Counted from the first letter of the stretch, positions 6,182 to 15,729 are shown. The stretch is 64,000 bases of DNA from Pigmentiphaga sp. H8 (GCF_003854895.1 NZ_CP033966.1:868001-932000), one strand, 5' to 3'. Notes: generated by a model not told the origin, from the letters alone. Numbers and translations are program-made.

Positions 6182-8176
6182 ATGCAAGCTCCACGACCGT
6201 TTCATGACAGATCGCCCATCCCCTGGCTCGGACTGGCAGCGCTGCTGCTGGCGGCGGGATGTGCGCCGATGGGCGGCAAGGCTCCCGCTCCCGCCGGTTC
6301 GGCGCCGCGGCCGTTGGCTCTGACCATCCTGCACATCAACGATCACCATTCGCACCTGGATGCCACGCGGGCCACCCTGCGGTTGAAGACGGCCGACGGG
6401 TCGCGCCAGGCCGTGGCGGTATCGGCCGGCGGTTTTCCCCGGGTCAAGGCGGCGATCGACGAACTGGCCGCGCGGTCGCCTCATGTGTTGAAGCTGCACG
6501 CGGGCGACGCCCTGACCGGCACGCCCTATTTCACCCGCGCAGGCGAGATGGGCGAACCCGATGCCGCCATGATGAACACGGTGTGCTTCGATGCGTTCGC
6601 GCTCGGCAATCACGAGTTCGACAAGGGCGACAGCAGCCTGAAGCGCTTCATCGACCTGCTGCACGCGGGCCACTGCAAGACGCCTGTGTTGAGCGCCAAC
6701 GTCCGCTTCGCCGCCGCTTCGGCGCTGCATCCCTCGCGCGCGCCGGACGTGGTGTCGCCGTCCACGGTCATCGTGCGCGACGGCCAGCGGATAGGCATCG
6801 TCGGCCTGACGATCGCCGCCAAGACCCAGGCTTCTTCCCGGCCGGACAGGGGGACGGTGTTCGAGGACGAGGCGGTGGCAGCCCAGCGCGAGATCGATGC
6901 GCTGCGCGGGCAGGGCATCGACAAGATCATCCTGCTCAGTCACACGGGCTATGGCTACGACAAGCAGATCGTCGCCCGGCTCGATGGCGTGGACGTGCTG
7001 GTGGGCGGGGATTCGCATAGCCTGCTGGGCCCCGCTTCGATGGCTGGCACGTACGCGATGGGCGCGACGCCTGCTGGCCCCTATCCCACGCGTACGACCG
7101 ACAAGCTGGGCAAGCCGGTGTGCCTGGTCCAGGCCTGGGAGTATGGCCGGGTGGTGGGGGAGCTGAACGTGGAGTTCGATGCCCGCGGCGAGGTCAGCAA
7201 GTGCGAAGGCACGCCCCATGTCCTGATCGGCGACGATTTCACCATCGGCGGCGCGGCGGTGGGGGCGCCGGACCGGTCGGCGATCCTGGCCGACGTGCGG
7301 GCCAGCGGTTTCCTGGCGATCGTGGCGCCCGATTCCGCGGCGGCGCGGCGGCTCCAGCCGTTCAAGCTGCGGGTGGATGCGTTCGACAAGACCGTCGTCG
7401 CGCAGGCGCCCGATGAGCTCTGCTCGCGCCGCGTCCCGGGCGGCTCGCCCACGCGGACCGCCGGCTGGAACGACTACGGCCGCTCCAGCGCGGCCTGCAA
7501 CGCGCTGGGCGACGTGACCCGGCGCGGCGGCGACATCCAGCAACTGGTGGCGCAGGCCTTCCTGGAAATCGCGCAGCAGGCCTACGGCGGCGCCGACCTG
7601 ACGCTTCAGAGCGGAGGCGGCGTGCGGGTGCCTTTGCACGGCGACATCACCGCGGGCCGCGCGATCGAGGTGGTGCCCTTCGGCAACCCGATGTATCGCC
7701 TGGAGGTGACCGCGACGGAAATCAGGAATCTGCTGGAGGACGGAATCGAGGCGACCTATGGCGGTACCGGCGCCACGGGGCCCTATCCCTACACCGGCGG
7801 GCTGCGCTGGGACGTGGATGCGACCCGGCCCAAGGGCAGCCGCATCGCCAACATCGAACTGCGCGACAGCGTCACGGGGACCTGGGCGCCGCTGGACCTG
7901 GGCAATGCCACCCGCACCTACAAGCTGTTCGTGCTGAGCTTCAACGCCAGCGGCGGCGACGGCTATGGCACGCTGGCGGCGGTGCCGGCATCGCGGCGGA
8001 TGGACGTGGGCGCGCTGGATGCTGACGTGTTCCTGGAGTACATCACGGCGCAGCCCAAGGGAGCGAATGGCCTGCCGCAGTTGCGCAAGCTGGAACCGGC
8101 TCTCTATAGCACCAAGTCCCATCGAGATGTGTGGACCCCCCCTGCTTCCCCCAGGGCTTACAGCCTCAGGAGGTAG
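6182..8176 (+). CDS. 5'-nucleotidase/metallophosphatase lipoprotein (UshA/NadN-like)
   Basis: A 664-residue two-domain enzyme. The N-terminus has a lipoprotein signal with LLLAAGC as lipobox, so it should be anchored in an envelope membrane. The metallophosphatase domain follows with ILHINDHHSHLD (from H51), LHAGDALTGT, ALGNHEFDKG, HTGYGYD and VGGDSHS, which carry the two-metal ligands. The C-terminal 5'-nucleotidase domain holds LTLQSGGGVRVPLHGDI and VVPFGNPMYRLEVT, the substrate-specificity region. The expected role is hydrolysis of periplasmic nucleotides or NAD for salvage. ATG 6182 has GAGGG nine bases upstream; longer in-frame starts lack this and would bury the signal sequence. Confidence 0.9.
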   Translation: MQAPRPFHDRSPIPWLGLAALLLAAGCAPMGGKAPAPAGSAPRPLALTILHINDHHSHLDATRATLRLKTADGSRQAVAVSAGGFPRVKAAIDELAARSPHVLKLHAGDALTGTPYFTRAGEMGEPDAAMMNTVCFDAFALGNHEFDKGDSSLKRFIDLLHAGHCKTPVLSANVRFAAASALHPSRAPDVVSPSTVIVRDGQRIGIVGLTIAAKTQASSRPDRGTVFEDEAVAAQREIDALRGQGIDKIILLSHTGYGYDKQIVARLDGVDVLVGGDSHSLLGPASMAGTYAMGATPAGPYPTRTTDKLGKPVCLVQAWEYGRVVGELNVEFDARGEVSKCEGTPHVLIGDDFTIGGAAVGAPDRSAILADVRASGFLAIVAPDSAAARRLQPFKLRVDAFDKTVVAQAPDELCSRRVPGGSPTRTAGWNDYGRSSAACNALGDVTRRGGDIQQLVAQAFLEIAQQAYGGADLTLQSGGGVRVPLHGDITAGRAIEVVPFGNPMYRLEVTATEIRNLLEDGIEATYGGTGATGPYPYTGGLRWDVDATRPKGSRIANIELRDSVTGTWAPLDLGNATRTYKLFVLSFNASGGDGYGTLAAVPASRRMDVGALDADVFLEYITAQPKGANGLPQLRKLEPALYSTKSHRDVWTPPASPRAYSLRR

Positions 8177-8314
8177 ACTATGGGGGTAGGCAGTTGCCGC
8201 GATGATGCGTGGTGGCTGCGCGCGTCCTTAGTTCCGAATCGTCCGTGCGCGGCCGCTGCCGTGCATGCCCTAGATGGGGCCGGCCGCTCCGGCCCGTTTA
8301 TCGCCAGGAAGACC

Positions 8315-10720
8315 ATGTCGAATTTCCTCGTTCGCAAAGTCGCAGTGCTGGGTGCCGGAGTCATGGGCGCCCAGATTGCCGCGCACTGCGTCAATGCCAA
8401 GGTGCCGGTGGTGTTGTTCGACCTGCCCGCCAAGGAAGGCCCCAAGAACGGCATCGTGCAGAAGGCCATCGACAATCTGCGCAAGCTCAGCCCCGCCCCG
8501 CTGGCCGTGCCGGAACTGGCATCGCTGATCGAGCCCGCCAACTACGAGGACGACCTGGCCAAGCTCAGGGAATGCGACCTCGTGATCGAGGCCATCGCCG
8601 AACGCATGGACTGGAAGCACGACCTGTATGCCAAGGTCGCCTCGGCGATCGGTCCGCAAGCCATCTTCGCCACCAATACCTCCGGGCTGTCGATCACCGA
8701 GCTGTCCAAGGGCATGGCTCCCGCGCTGCTGCCGCGTTTCTGCGGCGTGCATTTCTTCAATCCGCCCCGCTACATGCACCTGGTGGAGCTGATTCCCACC
8801 GCGCATACCCAGCCCGCCATCCTGGATCATCTCGAGGCCTTCCTGACCACGGTGCTGGGCAAGGGCGTGGTGCGGGCCAAGGACACCCCCAACTTCATCG
8901 GCAACCGCGTGGGCGTGTTCGGGCTGCTGTCCGCCATGATCGAGGCCGAACGCTTCGGGCTGACCTACGACGTGGTGGATGACCTGACCGGCGCCAAGCT
9001 GGGGCGCGCCAGATCGGGTACCTTCCGCACCGGCGACGTGGTCGGCCTGGACACGCTGGCGCATGTCATCAAGACCATGGAGGACTACCTGCCCGACGAT
9101 CCGTTCGCCGCGCACTACGGCACGCCGCCGGTGCTGGCCGGGCTGATCAAGCAGGGCGCGCTGGGGCAGAAGACCGGCGCGGGGTTCTTCCGCAAGCAGG
9201 GCAAGGCTATCCTGCGGCTGGATCCGGCCAAGGGCGAGTATGTGCCGGCCGAGGGCAAGGCCGACGACGCGGTCGCGCGCATCCTGAAGAACAAGGACGC
9301 CGGGCAGCGCCTGCAGGCGCTGCGCGACAGCGAGCATCCGCAGGCACAGTTCCTGTGGGCCATCCTGCGCGACACCTTCCAGTACATCGCCGTGCACCTG
9401 GCCGACATCGCCGGTACCGCGCGCGACGTGGATTTCGCCATGCGCTGGGGCTTCGGCCATGGCGTCGGGCCGTTCGAGCTGTGGCAGCAGGCGGGCTGGC
9501 TGCAAGTCGCGCAGTGGGTGCAAGCCGACATCGCCGCCGGCAAGACGCTGTCCAGCGCGCCGCTGCCGGCCTGGGTGACCAGCGGCCCGGTGGCCGAGCG
9601 CGGCGGCGTGCACACCCCGGAAGGGTCGTGGAATCCGGCGGCGGGCAGGTTCGAGCCGCGTTCCGGCCTGCCGGTCTATGCGCGCCAGATCTTCCGCGCG
9701 CCGCTGGCGGGCGAGGGCATCGTGCCGCTGGCGACCGGCAAGACCGTTTTCGAGGACGAGGCCGTCCGCCTGTGGACGCTGGACCGCAGCGGCATGGACG
9801 ACGTGCTGATCGCCTCGTTCAAGACCAAGATGCACACCATCAGCCCCGCCGTGACGCTGGGGCTGCTGCGCGCCGTCGACCTGGCCGAGGAAAGCTATCG
9901 CGGGCTGGTGGTCTGGAATCCGGGCGAGCCGTTCTCGGCTGGCGCCGACCTGCAGGCCATCGTGCCGTTGTTCATGAGCGGCGGCGTGCAGGCCGTTGCG
10001 CCCGAGGAAGAACGCCTGCAGCAGCTGATGCTGCGGCTGCGCTACGCCCAGGTGCCCACGGTGGCCGCGCTGGCGGGCATGGCGCTGGGCGGCGGCTGCG
10101 AGCTGTCGGTGTATTGCGCGCGCCGCGTCGCGCATATCGAGACCTATCTGGGCCTGGTCGAGGTGGGCGTGGGCCTGATCCCGGGTGGTGGCGGCCTGAC
10201 CTACCTGGCCCGGCGTGCGGCGCAGGAGCGGGCGCTGGCGCCGGACATGCCGCTGATGGCCTTCCTGAAGAAGTATGCCTTCCAGGCCGCCACGGCGCAG
10301 GTCTCCAAGTCCGCGGTCGAGGCCCGGCGCATGGGCTACCTGCTGGACGACGACCCCATCGTCTTCAACGTGCACGAGGTGCTGTACGCCGCCATCCGCG
10401 AAGCGCAGTCGCTGCACGACACGGGCTGGCGCGCGCCGTGGAAGGAACCCTTCGCGGCCGCCGGCAGCGAGGGCATCGCCATGCTGAGCGCGCAACTGGT
10501 GAACATGCGCGACGGCGGCTTCATCTCGGACTACGACTACCGCCTGGGTCATGCCATTGCCGAGATCCTGTGCGGCGGCGAGATCGAGGCCGGATCGCTG
10601 GTGGATGAGCAATGGATCATGGCGCTGGAGCGCCAGACGTTCATGTCGCTGCTGGGCGAACCCAAGACGCAGGAGCGCCTGATGGGCATGATGCAGACGG
10701 GCAAGCCTATAAGGAATTGA
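8315..10720 (+). CDS. 3-hydroxyacyl-CoA dehydrogenase / enoyl-CoA hydratase (FadN-type fusion)
   Basis: An 801-residue cytosolic beta-oxidation enzyme. Domain order is dehydrogenase first: NAD-binding KVAVLGAGVMGAQIAAHC at the N-terminus, CGVHFFNPPRYMHLVELI, then DTPNFIGNRVGVFG. The hydratase/isomerase domain fills about residues 520-720 with ALAGMALGGGCELSVYC and LVEVGVGLIPGGGGL, including the two glutamates of active crotonases. This order is that of Bacillus FadN, opposite to E. coli FadB/FadJ. AGGAAG precedes the ATG at 8315 by three bases; a longer upstream reading is unlikely. The thiolase gene downstream is the natural partner, though a family B repeat lies between them. Confidence 0.93.
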   Translation: MSNFLVRKVAVLGAGVMGAQIAAHCVNAKVPVVLFDLPAKEGPKNGIVQKAIDNLRKLSPAPLAVPELASLIEPANYEDDLAKLRECDLVIEAIAERMDWKHDLYAKVASAIGPQAIFATNTSGLSITELSKGMAPALLPRFCGVHFFNPPRYMHLVELIPTAHTQPAILDHLEAFLTTVLGKGVVRAKDTPNFIGNRVGVFGLLSAMIEAERFGLTYDVVDDLTGAKLGRARSGTFRTGDVVGLDTLAHVIKTMEDYLPDDPFAAHYGTPPVLAGLIKQGALGQKTGAGFFRKQGKAILRLDPAKGEYVPAEGKADDAVARILKNKDAGQRLQALRDSEHPQAQFLWAILRDTFQYIAVHLADIAGTARDVDFAMRWGFGHGVGPFELWQQAGWLQVAQWVQADIAAGKTLSSAPLPAWVTSGPVAERGGVHTPEGSWNPAAGRFEPRSGLPVYARQIFRAPLAGEGIVPLATGKTVFEDEAVRLWTLDRSGMDDVLIASFKTKMHTISPAVTLGLLRAVDLAEESYRGLVVWNPGEPFSAGADLQAIVPLFMSGGVQAVAPEEERLQQLMLRLRYAQVPTVAALAGMALGGGCELSVYCARRVAHIETYLGLVEVGVGLIPGGGGLTYLARRAAQERALAPDMPLMAFLKKYAFQAATAQVSKSAVEARRMGYLLDDDPIVFNVHEVLYAAIREAQSLHDTGWRAPWKEPFAAAGSEGIAMLSAQLVNMRDGGFISDYDYRLGHAIAEILCGGEIEAGSLVDEQWIMALERQTFMSLLGEPKTQERLMGMMQTGKPIRN

Positions 10721-10808
10721 CCCCCCCCTACGCGCTGACGCGCGCCCCCCAGGGGGCGATGCGGGTGGACCGGCGGAGCCGGATCCACCGCATCCTGGGT
10801 GGGGCGGG
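10721..10808. repeat. intergenic repeat family B, half element
   Basis: Starts directly after the upstream stop codon with a run of C, TACGCGCTGACGCGCG and a C/G-run hairpin, then CCGG-CGGAG-CCGG and GGTGGATCC/GGATCCACC pairing. It matches the reverse complement of the right half of the long palindrome at 51688-51992. It separates the two beta-oxidation genes and could reduce read-through. Confidence 0.85.
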
Positions 10809-10862
10809 GATGTGGAATAACGGGGCGCCATTGCGCTACCAATAGGATTGAAGGAGATGGGG

Positions 10863-12062
10863 ATGTCACGTCAGGTTCAGGATGCGTATGTCGTTGCCGC
10901 GTCGCGGACGCCTATCGGGAAGGCGCCGCGGGGGGCGTTGCGGACGGTGCGGCCGGATGATTTGTTGATCCATGCGCTGCGCGCGGCGCTGGCGCAGGTG
11001 CCGGGGCTGGATCCGCGGCGCATCCAGGATGCGATCATCGGCTGCGCGATGCCCGAGGGCGCGCAGGGGATGAACGTGGCCAGGATTTCGACCCTGCTTG
11101 CCGGCCTGCCGCAAGTCGTGGGCGGCGTCACGGTCAACCGTTTCTGCGCGTCGGGGCTGACCGCCGTGGCGATGGCCGCCGACCGGATCCGCGTGGGCGA
11201 GGCCGACGTGATGATCGCCGGCGGCACCGAGTCGATGAGCATGGTGCCGATGATGGGCGTCAATCCGTCGCTGAACCCGCGGGTGTTCGAGGGCGACGAG
11301 AACATCGGCATCGCCTACGGCATGGGCCTGACCGCCGAGAAGGTGGCCGCCCAGTGGAAGGTGTCGCGGGAAGACCAGGACGCGTTCGCGCTGGCCTCGC
11401 ATCAGAAGGCCCTGGCCGCCCAGCAGGCGGGCGAGTTCAAGGACGAGATCGCGCCCATCGAGGTGGTGACGCGCTTTCCCGACCTGGAGGCGGAGAAGGT
11501 GGCGGTGCGCAAGCGCATGATGTCGCTGGACGAGGGACCGCGCGCCGACACCAGCGCCGAGGCGCTGGGCCGCCTGCGGCCGGTGTTCGCGGCCAAGGGC
11601 AGCGTGACCGCGGGCAACAGTTCCCAGACCTCGGACGGCGCGGGGGCGCTGGTGCTGGTGTCCGAGAAGGCGCTGAAGGAATTCAACCTGGTGCCGCTGG
11701 CACGTTTCGTGACCGCGACGGTACGGGGCGTGCCGCCCGAGATCATGGGCATCGGTCCCAAGGAAGCGGTGCCCGCCGCGCTGCGGCAGGCCGGCCTGTC
11801 GCTGGCGGATCTCGACTGGATCGAGCTCAACGAGGCGTTCGCCGCGCAGTCGCTGGCGGTGATCCGGGACCTGGGCCTGGATCCGTCCAAGGTCAATCCC
11901 ATGGGCGGCGCCATAGCCCTGGGCCACCCGTTGGGGGCGACTGGCGCGATCCGTGCCTCCACCGTGGTGCATGCGCTCCGGCGCAGGAACCTGAAGTACG
12001 GCATGGTCACGATGTGCGTGGGCACGGGCATGGGCGCCGCGGGGATCTTCGAGCGGGTCTAG
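10863..12062 (+). CDS. fadA: acetyl-CoA C-acyltransferase (3-ketoacyl-CoA thiolase)
   Basis: A 399-residue thiolase. The catalytic residues are all present: Cys95 in NRFCASGLT, His355 in ALGHPLGATGA and Cys385 in TMCVGTGMGAAGIF. The order and spacing are those of FadA-type enzymes, which cleave 3-ketoacyl-CoA with CoA in the last beta-oxidation step. The ATG at 10863 is chosen since AAGGAG at 10851-10856 is six bases upstream; ATG 10857 directly abuts that site. It acts with the hydratase/dehydrogenase fusion encoded just before it. The first codons are AT-richer and less biased than the rest but unremarkable. Confidence 0.93.
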   Translation: MSRQVQDAYVVAASRTPIGKAPRGALRTVRPDDLLIHALRAALAQVPGLDPRRIQDAIIGCAMPEGAQGMNVARISTLLAGLPQVVGGVTVNRFCASGLTAVAMAADRIRVGEADVMIAGGTESMSMVPMMGVNPSLNPRVFEGDENIGIAYGMGLTAEKVAAQWKVSREDQDAFALASHQKALAAQQAGEFKDEIAPIEVVTRFPDLEAEKVAVRKRMMSLDEGPRADTSAEALGRLRPVFAAKGSVTAGNSSQTSDGAGALVLVSEKALKEFNLVPLARFVTATVRGVPPEIMGIGPKEAVPAALRQAGLSLADLDWIELNEAFAAQSLAVIRDLGLDPSKVNPMGGAIALGHPLGATGAIRASTVVHALRRRNLKYGMVTMCVGTGMGAAGIFERV

Positions 12063-12128
12063 CGCAGGACGAGGCGCGGCGTTTCCCTTCCCGGGGGCGG
12101 CGCCGCGTGGCGACGGGAGGGACGTGAA

Positions 12129-12545
12129 ATGGCCGAGTTCGTCACCCTGGAAGTCCATACCAACCCTTGGGATGCCCACATCACGCGCGGGCTGCTGGAA
12201 AGCGAAGGGATCCCGGTGCTGCTGCAGAACGAGCACCAGGTATGGGCCAACTGGCCCTTTTCGCTGGCCCTGGGCGGCGTGCAGGTGCAGGTTCCCGCAT
12301 CGTCGCTGTCGCGCGCGCAGGCCGTGCTGGCGCGCCGCAACAGCGGGGAATATCAGCAGGAAGTGTTCGATCAGCCCATCGCCGCGCGGTGCGAGGCCTG
12401 CGGCGGCGCGCGGTTCGCGCGCGACGTGAACTGGCCGCAGGTGGCGCTGGCACTGGTGACGCTGTGCTGGAGCAGCGTCATCTTTCCGCCCCGCCGGGGA
12501 CCCATGAAGTGCATGGATTGCGGGACGCCGGCCGGCGAGGCCTGA
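12129..12545 (+). CDS. DUF2007 protein with C-terminal zinc ribbon
   Basis: A 138-residue protein. Residues 1-70 (FVTLEVHTNPWDAHITRGLL ... LGGVQVQVPASSLSRAQAVL) match DUF2007, a small ferredoxin-like domain proposed to bind signals. A CEACGG pair near residue 88 and MKCMDCG near residue 129 can form one zinc ribbon, interrupted by a hydrophobic stretch (VALALVTLCWSSVIF) that may dip into the membrane. GGGAGGGACGTGAA precedes the ATG. It lies 66 bp after the thiolase. Function is unknown. Confidence 0.8.
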   Translation: MAEFVTLEVHTNPWDAHITRGLLESEGIPVLLQNEHQVWANWPFSLALGGVQVQVPASSLSRAQAVLARRNSGEYQQEVFDQPIAARCEACGGARFARDVNWPQVALALVTLCWSSVIFPPRRGPMKCMDCGTPAGEA

Positions 12546-12556
12546 ACCGCGCCCGC

Positions 12557-13054
12557 CTACTGGCCCTTCACGCGATCGGCGTTCTCCTGCATCCGGCGCA
12601 GGAGTCCCAGCAAGCGCTCCACGTCGTCCCCGTCGAATCCTTCCAGCATCCTGGCCTGCCTGTCCATGGCCTGGGCGATCAGCGCCTGGCTGGTCTGCCG
12701 GCCCCGCGGCGTCACGCTGAAAATGGTGCGGCGGGCATCGGCGGGGTCGGGGATCGAGCTGACCAGTCCCGCCTGCGCCAGCTTGGCCAGCGTGCGGCTG
12801 ACCCAGGCCTTGTCGATGTGCATGACCTGGCACAGCGGCGTGACGCCCATGTCGCCGCGCGTGGCCAGTACCACCAGGCAGCGGTACTCGGGCAGGGTAA
12901 GGCCGGCCACTTCCTGCGCATCCCGTTCGGCCAGGCCGCCCAGGCTGGATGACAGGCGGAAGATGACGAAGCCCAGCAGCGAGGTCAGTTCGAAATCGAC
13001 CGGCGCGGGCCCGCGCCGGCGGGACGAGGATCGGGAGGGGGCGGTCATGGGCAT
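12557..13054 (-). CDS. MarR-family transcriptional regulator
   Basis: A 165-residue dimeric winged-helix regulator. The core has LTLPEYRCLVVLATRGDMGV, then a recognition helix (QVMHIDKAWVSRTLAKLAQAGL) and the wing with DPADARRTIFSVTPRGR, whose D-x-R-R pattern is the MarR family hallmark. ATG 13048 is an alternative start. It is divergent from the sulfatase; a strong inverted repeat lies in the 138-bp gap, so it probably represses both its own gene and the sulfatase operon. The ligand is unknown. Confidence 0.9.
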   Translation of the reverse strand: MPMTAPSRSSSRRRGPAPVDFELTSLLGFVIFRLSSSLGGLAERDAQEVAGLTLPEYRCLVVLATRGDMGVTPLCQVMHIDKAWVSRTLAKLAQAGLVSSIPDPADARRTIFSVTPRGRQTSQALIAQAMDRQARMLEGFDGDDVERLLGLLRRMQENADRVKGQ

Positions 13055-13117
13055 GGGCCGGGATGAGAGTAGGACGGACAGGCGCCATGTTGACAGAAGC
13101 GCGCGCCGGCCGCCAAT

Positions 13118-13144
13118 TTGTTGTCAAAACATCATTGACAACAC
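13118..13144. promoter_or_regulatory. inverted repeat, likely MarR operator
   Basis: TGTTGTCAA (13119-13127) and TTGACAACA (13135-13143) form a perfect 9-bp inverted repeat with a 7-bp centre, AT-rich and midway between the divergent MarR and sulfatase genes. Each arm contains a TTGACA-like -35 box on one strand, so occupation would block both promoters. The size fits a MarR dimer site. Confidence 0.7.
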
Positions 13145-13192
13145 AACAAAAAGCGCGCATCGTCTCTCCCGCACCGTTCAACGATCCGCTTC

Positions 13193-14623
13193 ATGGCTTC
13201 CAATCTCCTGATCATCCTGTCGGACGAACACAGCCCCGGCGTCATGGGCTGCGCCGGCCATGGCGAGGTGTCGACCCCGCACCTGGACGCGCTGGCCGCG
13301 TCCGGCACGCGCTTCGCCAACGCGGTGTGCGCCAGCCCCATCTGCGTCCCGACCCGCGCCGCGCTGGCTACCGGGCGGGCCGTGCACGAGGCAGGGTACT
13401 GGGACAACGTCGACGCCTACGACGGCGCGGTGCCCGGCTGGCACCACGTGCTGCGCCAGCGCGGGCACGAGGTGGTGTCCATCGGCAAGCTCCATTACCG
13501 CGGCGCGCCGGGCGACGACTACGGTTTTTCCGAGAGCCTGCTGCCCATGCACATCCATGGCGGCCGGGGCGAGGTCAAGATGCTGCTGCGCAATCCGCCC
13601 GCCTCGCTGGGCGATGGCGCGAACATGCTGGCCTCGGCGCGCGCGGGCGAGTCGGACTACAACCGCTACGACGATCGCATCTGCGAGACGGCGGTCGAGT
13701 GGCTGCGGCGCAAGGCGGCGTCGCCCGCCCCGGACAAGCCCTGGGTGCTGATGGTGTCGCTGGTCGCGCCGCATTTTCCGCTGACCGTGCCGGCGCCCTT
13801 CTTCGACCGCTACGCCGGGCAGCCGCTGCGCTTGCCCAAGGCCTACCGGTTCGGCATCGACGACGAGGCCCATCCCTTCATCCGGCAATATGCGCGCGAG
13901 ACCGGCTACAACGTCCATTTCCGCGACGAGTCGGACGTCAGGCGGGCGCTGGCCGGCTACTACGGCCTGGTCAGCTTCCTGGACGCCAAGGTCGGCGCGC
14001 TGCTCCAGGCGCTGAAGGCCGGCGGGCTGGACGACCGCACCTGCGTCATGTACTTGAGCGACCACGGCGACAACGTGGGCGCCCGGGGGCTGTGGGGCAA
14101 GAGCACCATGTACGCCGAATCGGCGGGCATACCGATGATCCTGTCCGGGGCGGGCATCGCGGCCGGGCGCGTCGAGCATACGCCCGTGGGCCAGACCGAC
14201 GTCTACGACACGGTGCTCGACGCGGTGGGCGTGCCGGCCGATGCCGGACGGATATCGCCATCGGCCCGTTCGCTGTTGCGGGACCTGCCCGCCGGCCGCG
14301 CGGTGCTGTCCGAATACCATACCGTCGGCTCGCGCGCCGGTGTCTTCATGCTGCGCGATGCTCATACCAAGTACGTCCATTACTGCGACCATCCGCCCCA
14401 GTTGTTCGACCTGGACGACGATCCGGGCGAACTGCGAGACATCGCCGCGCAATCGCCGGGACGGGTGCAAGCCTGGCGCGAGCGCCTGGCCGAATTCTGC
14501 GATCCCGACGAGGTCGACCGCCGCGCCAAGGCCCGGCAGGCCGAACTGATCCGGCGCCATGGCGGAGACGCGGCGATCCGGGCGGGAGCGGGCATAGGGG
14601 GGTACACGCCGGTTTCGGCGTGA
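13193..14623 (+). CDS. type I sulfatase (alkaline-phosphatase superfamily)
   Basis: A 476-residue arylsulfatase/choline-sulfatase-like hydrolase. The metal site begins with NLLIILSDEHSPGVMG; the formylglycine signature is CVPTRAALATG with Cys51 as the residue to be converted. Further ligands are seen in HDVVSIGKLHYR-like GHEVVSIGKLHYRG and in MYLSDHGDNVG plus GKSTMYAESAG. No signal peptide is present, so it is cytosolic and must be matured by an anaerobic-type or FGE enzyme encoded elsewhere. It is divergent from a MarR gene and followed by a Bug receptor, suggesting uptake and desulfation of an organosulfate, or of a phosphonate/phosphate ester as an alternative. Confidence 0.9.
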   Translation: MASNLLIILSDEHSPGVMGCAGHGEVSTPHLDALAASGTRFANAVCASPICVPTRAALATGRAVHEAGYWDNVDAYDGAVPGWHHVLRQRGHEVVSIGKLHYRGAPGDDYGFSESLLPMHIHGGRGEVKMLLRNPPASLGDGANMLASARAGESDYNRYDDRICETAVEWLRRKAASPAPDKPWVLMVSLVAPHFPLTVPAPFFDRYAGQPLRLPKAYRFGIDDEAHPFIRQYARETGYNVHFRDESDVRRALAGYYGLVSFLDAKVGALLQALKAGGLDDRTCVMYLSDHGDNVGARGLWGKSTMYAESAGIPMILSGAGIAAGRVEHTPVGQTDVYDTVLDAVGVPADAGRISPSARSLLRDLPAGRAVLSEYHTVGSRAGVFMLRDAHTKYVHYCDHPPQLFDLDDDPGELRDIAAQSPGRVQAWRERLAEFCDPDEVDRRAKARQAELIRRHGGDAAIRAGAGIGGYTPVSA

Positions 14624-14682
14624 AGTGAATGTTTTGTGGCGCCTGGCGCCGCGTGATCGACAGAACAGGCAGGAGACATGAC

Positions 14683-15651
14683 ATGAAGTATCCCAAGGTC
14701 CTACGCGGATTGTTCGCGGCCATGCTGGCCGTCGCGGCCGGCACGGCGCAGGCGCAGCCGGCCGGCGTGCGCGTGCTGGTGGGCTATCCCGCCGGCGGGG
14801 CGCCCGATGCCGTGGCGCGTGTGTTCGCCGAGCACCTGCGGCAGGTATCCGGTGTGTCGGTGGTGGTGGAGAATCGCGCCGGCGCGACCGGCAAGCTGGC
14901 CATCGACGCCGTGCAGGCGGCGCCCGCCGACGGCCAGACGCTGATGGTGATGCCGGCCAGTTCGCTGCTGCTGACGCCCATGGTGCTGAAGTCCGCCAAC
15001 TACGATGCCGTCCGGGATTTCGCGCCGGTGTCGGCGCTGGCCGAATATGGCTTCGGCGTAGCACTGGGGCCCGCCGCGCAGGGAGCCACCCTGGCGGAAT
15101 TCATGGCCTGGGCCAAGAGCCATGCCGACCAGGCCAACTATGCGACCCCCGGCCTGGGCACGCCGCAGCACTTCCTGGGCGCGGAACTGGCCAAGCAGGC
15201 CGGCACGCCGCTTACGCACGTGCCCTACCGCGGGGGCGCCAATGCCGTCACCGACGTGCTGGGTGGGCAGGTCGCGGCGCTGATCACGACCGAGCAACTG
15301 CTCGTGCCCTACCACGCCCAGGGCAAGCTGCGCCCGGTGCTGATCACTTCGCCGCAGCGCAATGCCAAGCTGCCCGGCGTGCCGACCGCGCGCGAAGCGG
15401 GCCTGCCGCAGCTCGAGGCGGTCGATTGGTTCGGCCTGTTCGTCAAGGCGGGAACGCCGGCCGATCGGTTGGCGGAGTGGCGGGCGCGGGCCGATGCGGT
15501 AATGGCCAGCCCGGCCTACCGCAAGGCGATCGCCGACCTGGGCTACGCCTTGCCGGCCCGGCCCACGGCCGGGCTCGGGCCCCGGCTGGAGCGCGAGCGG
15601 GGGCAGTGGAGCGACCGGATGCGGGTTTCCGGTTTCAAGGCAACGGAATAA
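14683..15651 (+). CDS. Bug-type (tripartite tricarboxylate) periplasmic receptor
   Basis: A 322-residue periplasmic binding protein. The signal peptide spans about residues 1-25 (GLFAAMLAVAAGTAQAQ). The Bug-family hallmark VRVLVGYPAGGAPDAVARVFAE follows, then VVVENRAGATGKLAID and VPYRGGANAVTDVLGGQV, which line the carboxylate pocket. AGGAG at 14671-14675 sets the start. It is 59 bp after the sulfatase, so the two are likely one unit and the ligand may be the sulfatase's substrate or product. No TctA/TctB membrane genes are present here, as is usual for this expanded family. Confidence 0.9.
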   Translation: MKYPKVLRGLFAAMLAVAAGTAQAQPAGVRVLVGYPAGGAPDAVARVFAEHLRQVSGVSVVVENRAGATGKLAIDAVQAAPADGQTLMVMPASSLLLTPMVLKSANYDAVRDFAPVSALAEYGFGVALGPAAQGATLAEFMAWAKSHADQANYATPGLGTPQHFLGAELAKQAGTPLTHVPYRGGANAVTDVLGGQVAALITTEQLLVPYHAQGKLRPVLITSPQRNAKLPGVPTAREAGLPQLEAVDWFGLFVKAGTPADRLAEWRARADAVMASPAYRKAIADLGYALPARPTAGLGPRLERERGQWSDRMRVSGFKATE

Positions 15652-15729
15652 GATTTGCTGGGGAGAGCTGGCCGCGCGGATAGCCGGGGCGCGGCTGGCG
15701 GTGCGATCTCCCGGCGCGAGGAGCAGGCC

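Noticed and set aside
5852..8122. A 756-codon minus-strand frame opposite the nucleotidase
   Set aside because: Antisense shadow; the plus-strand gene has a lipobox and all metallophosphatase motifs.
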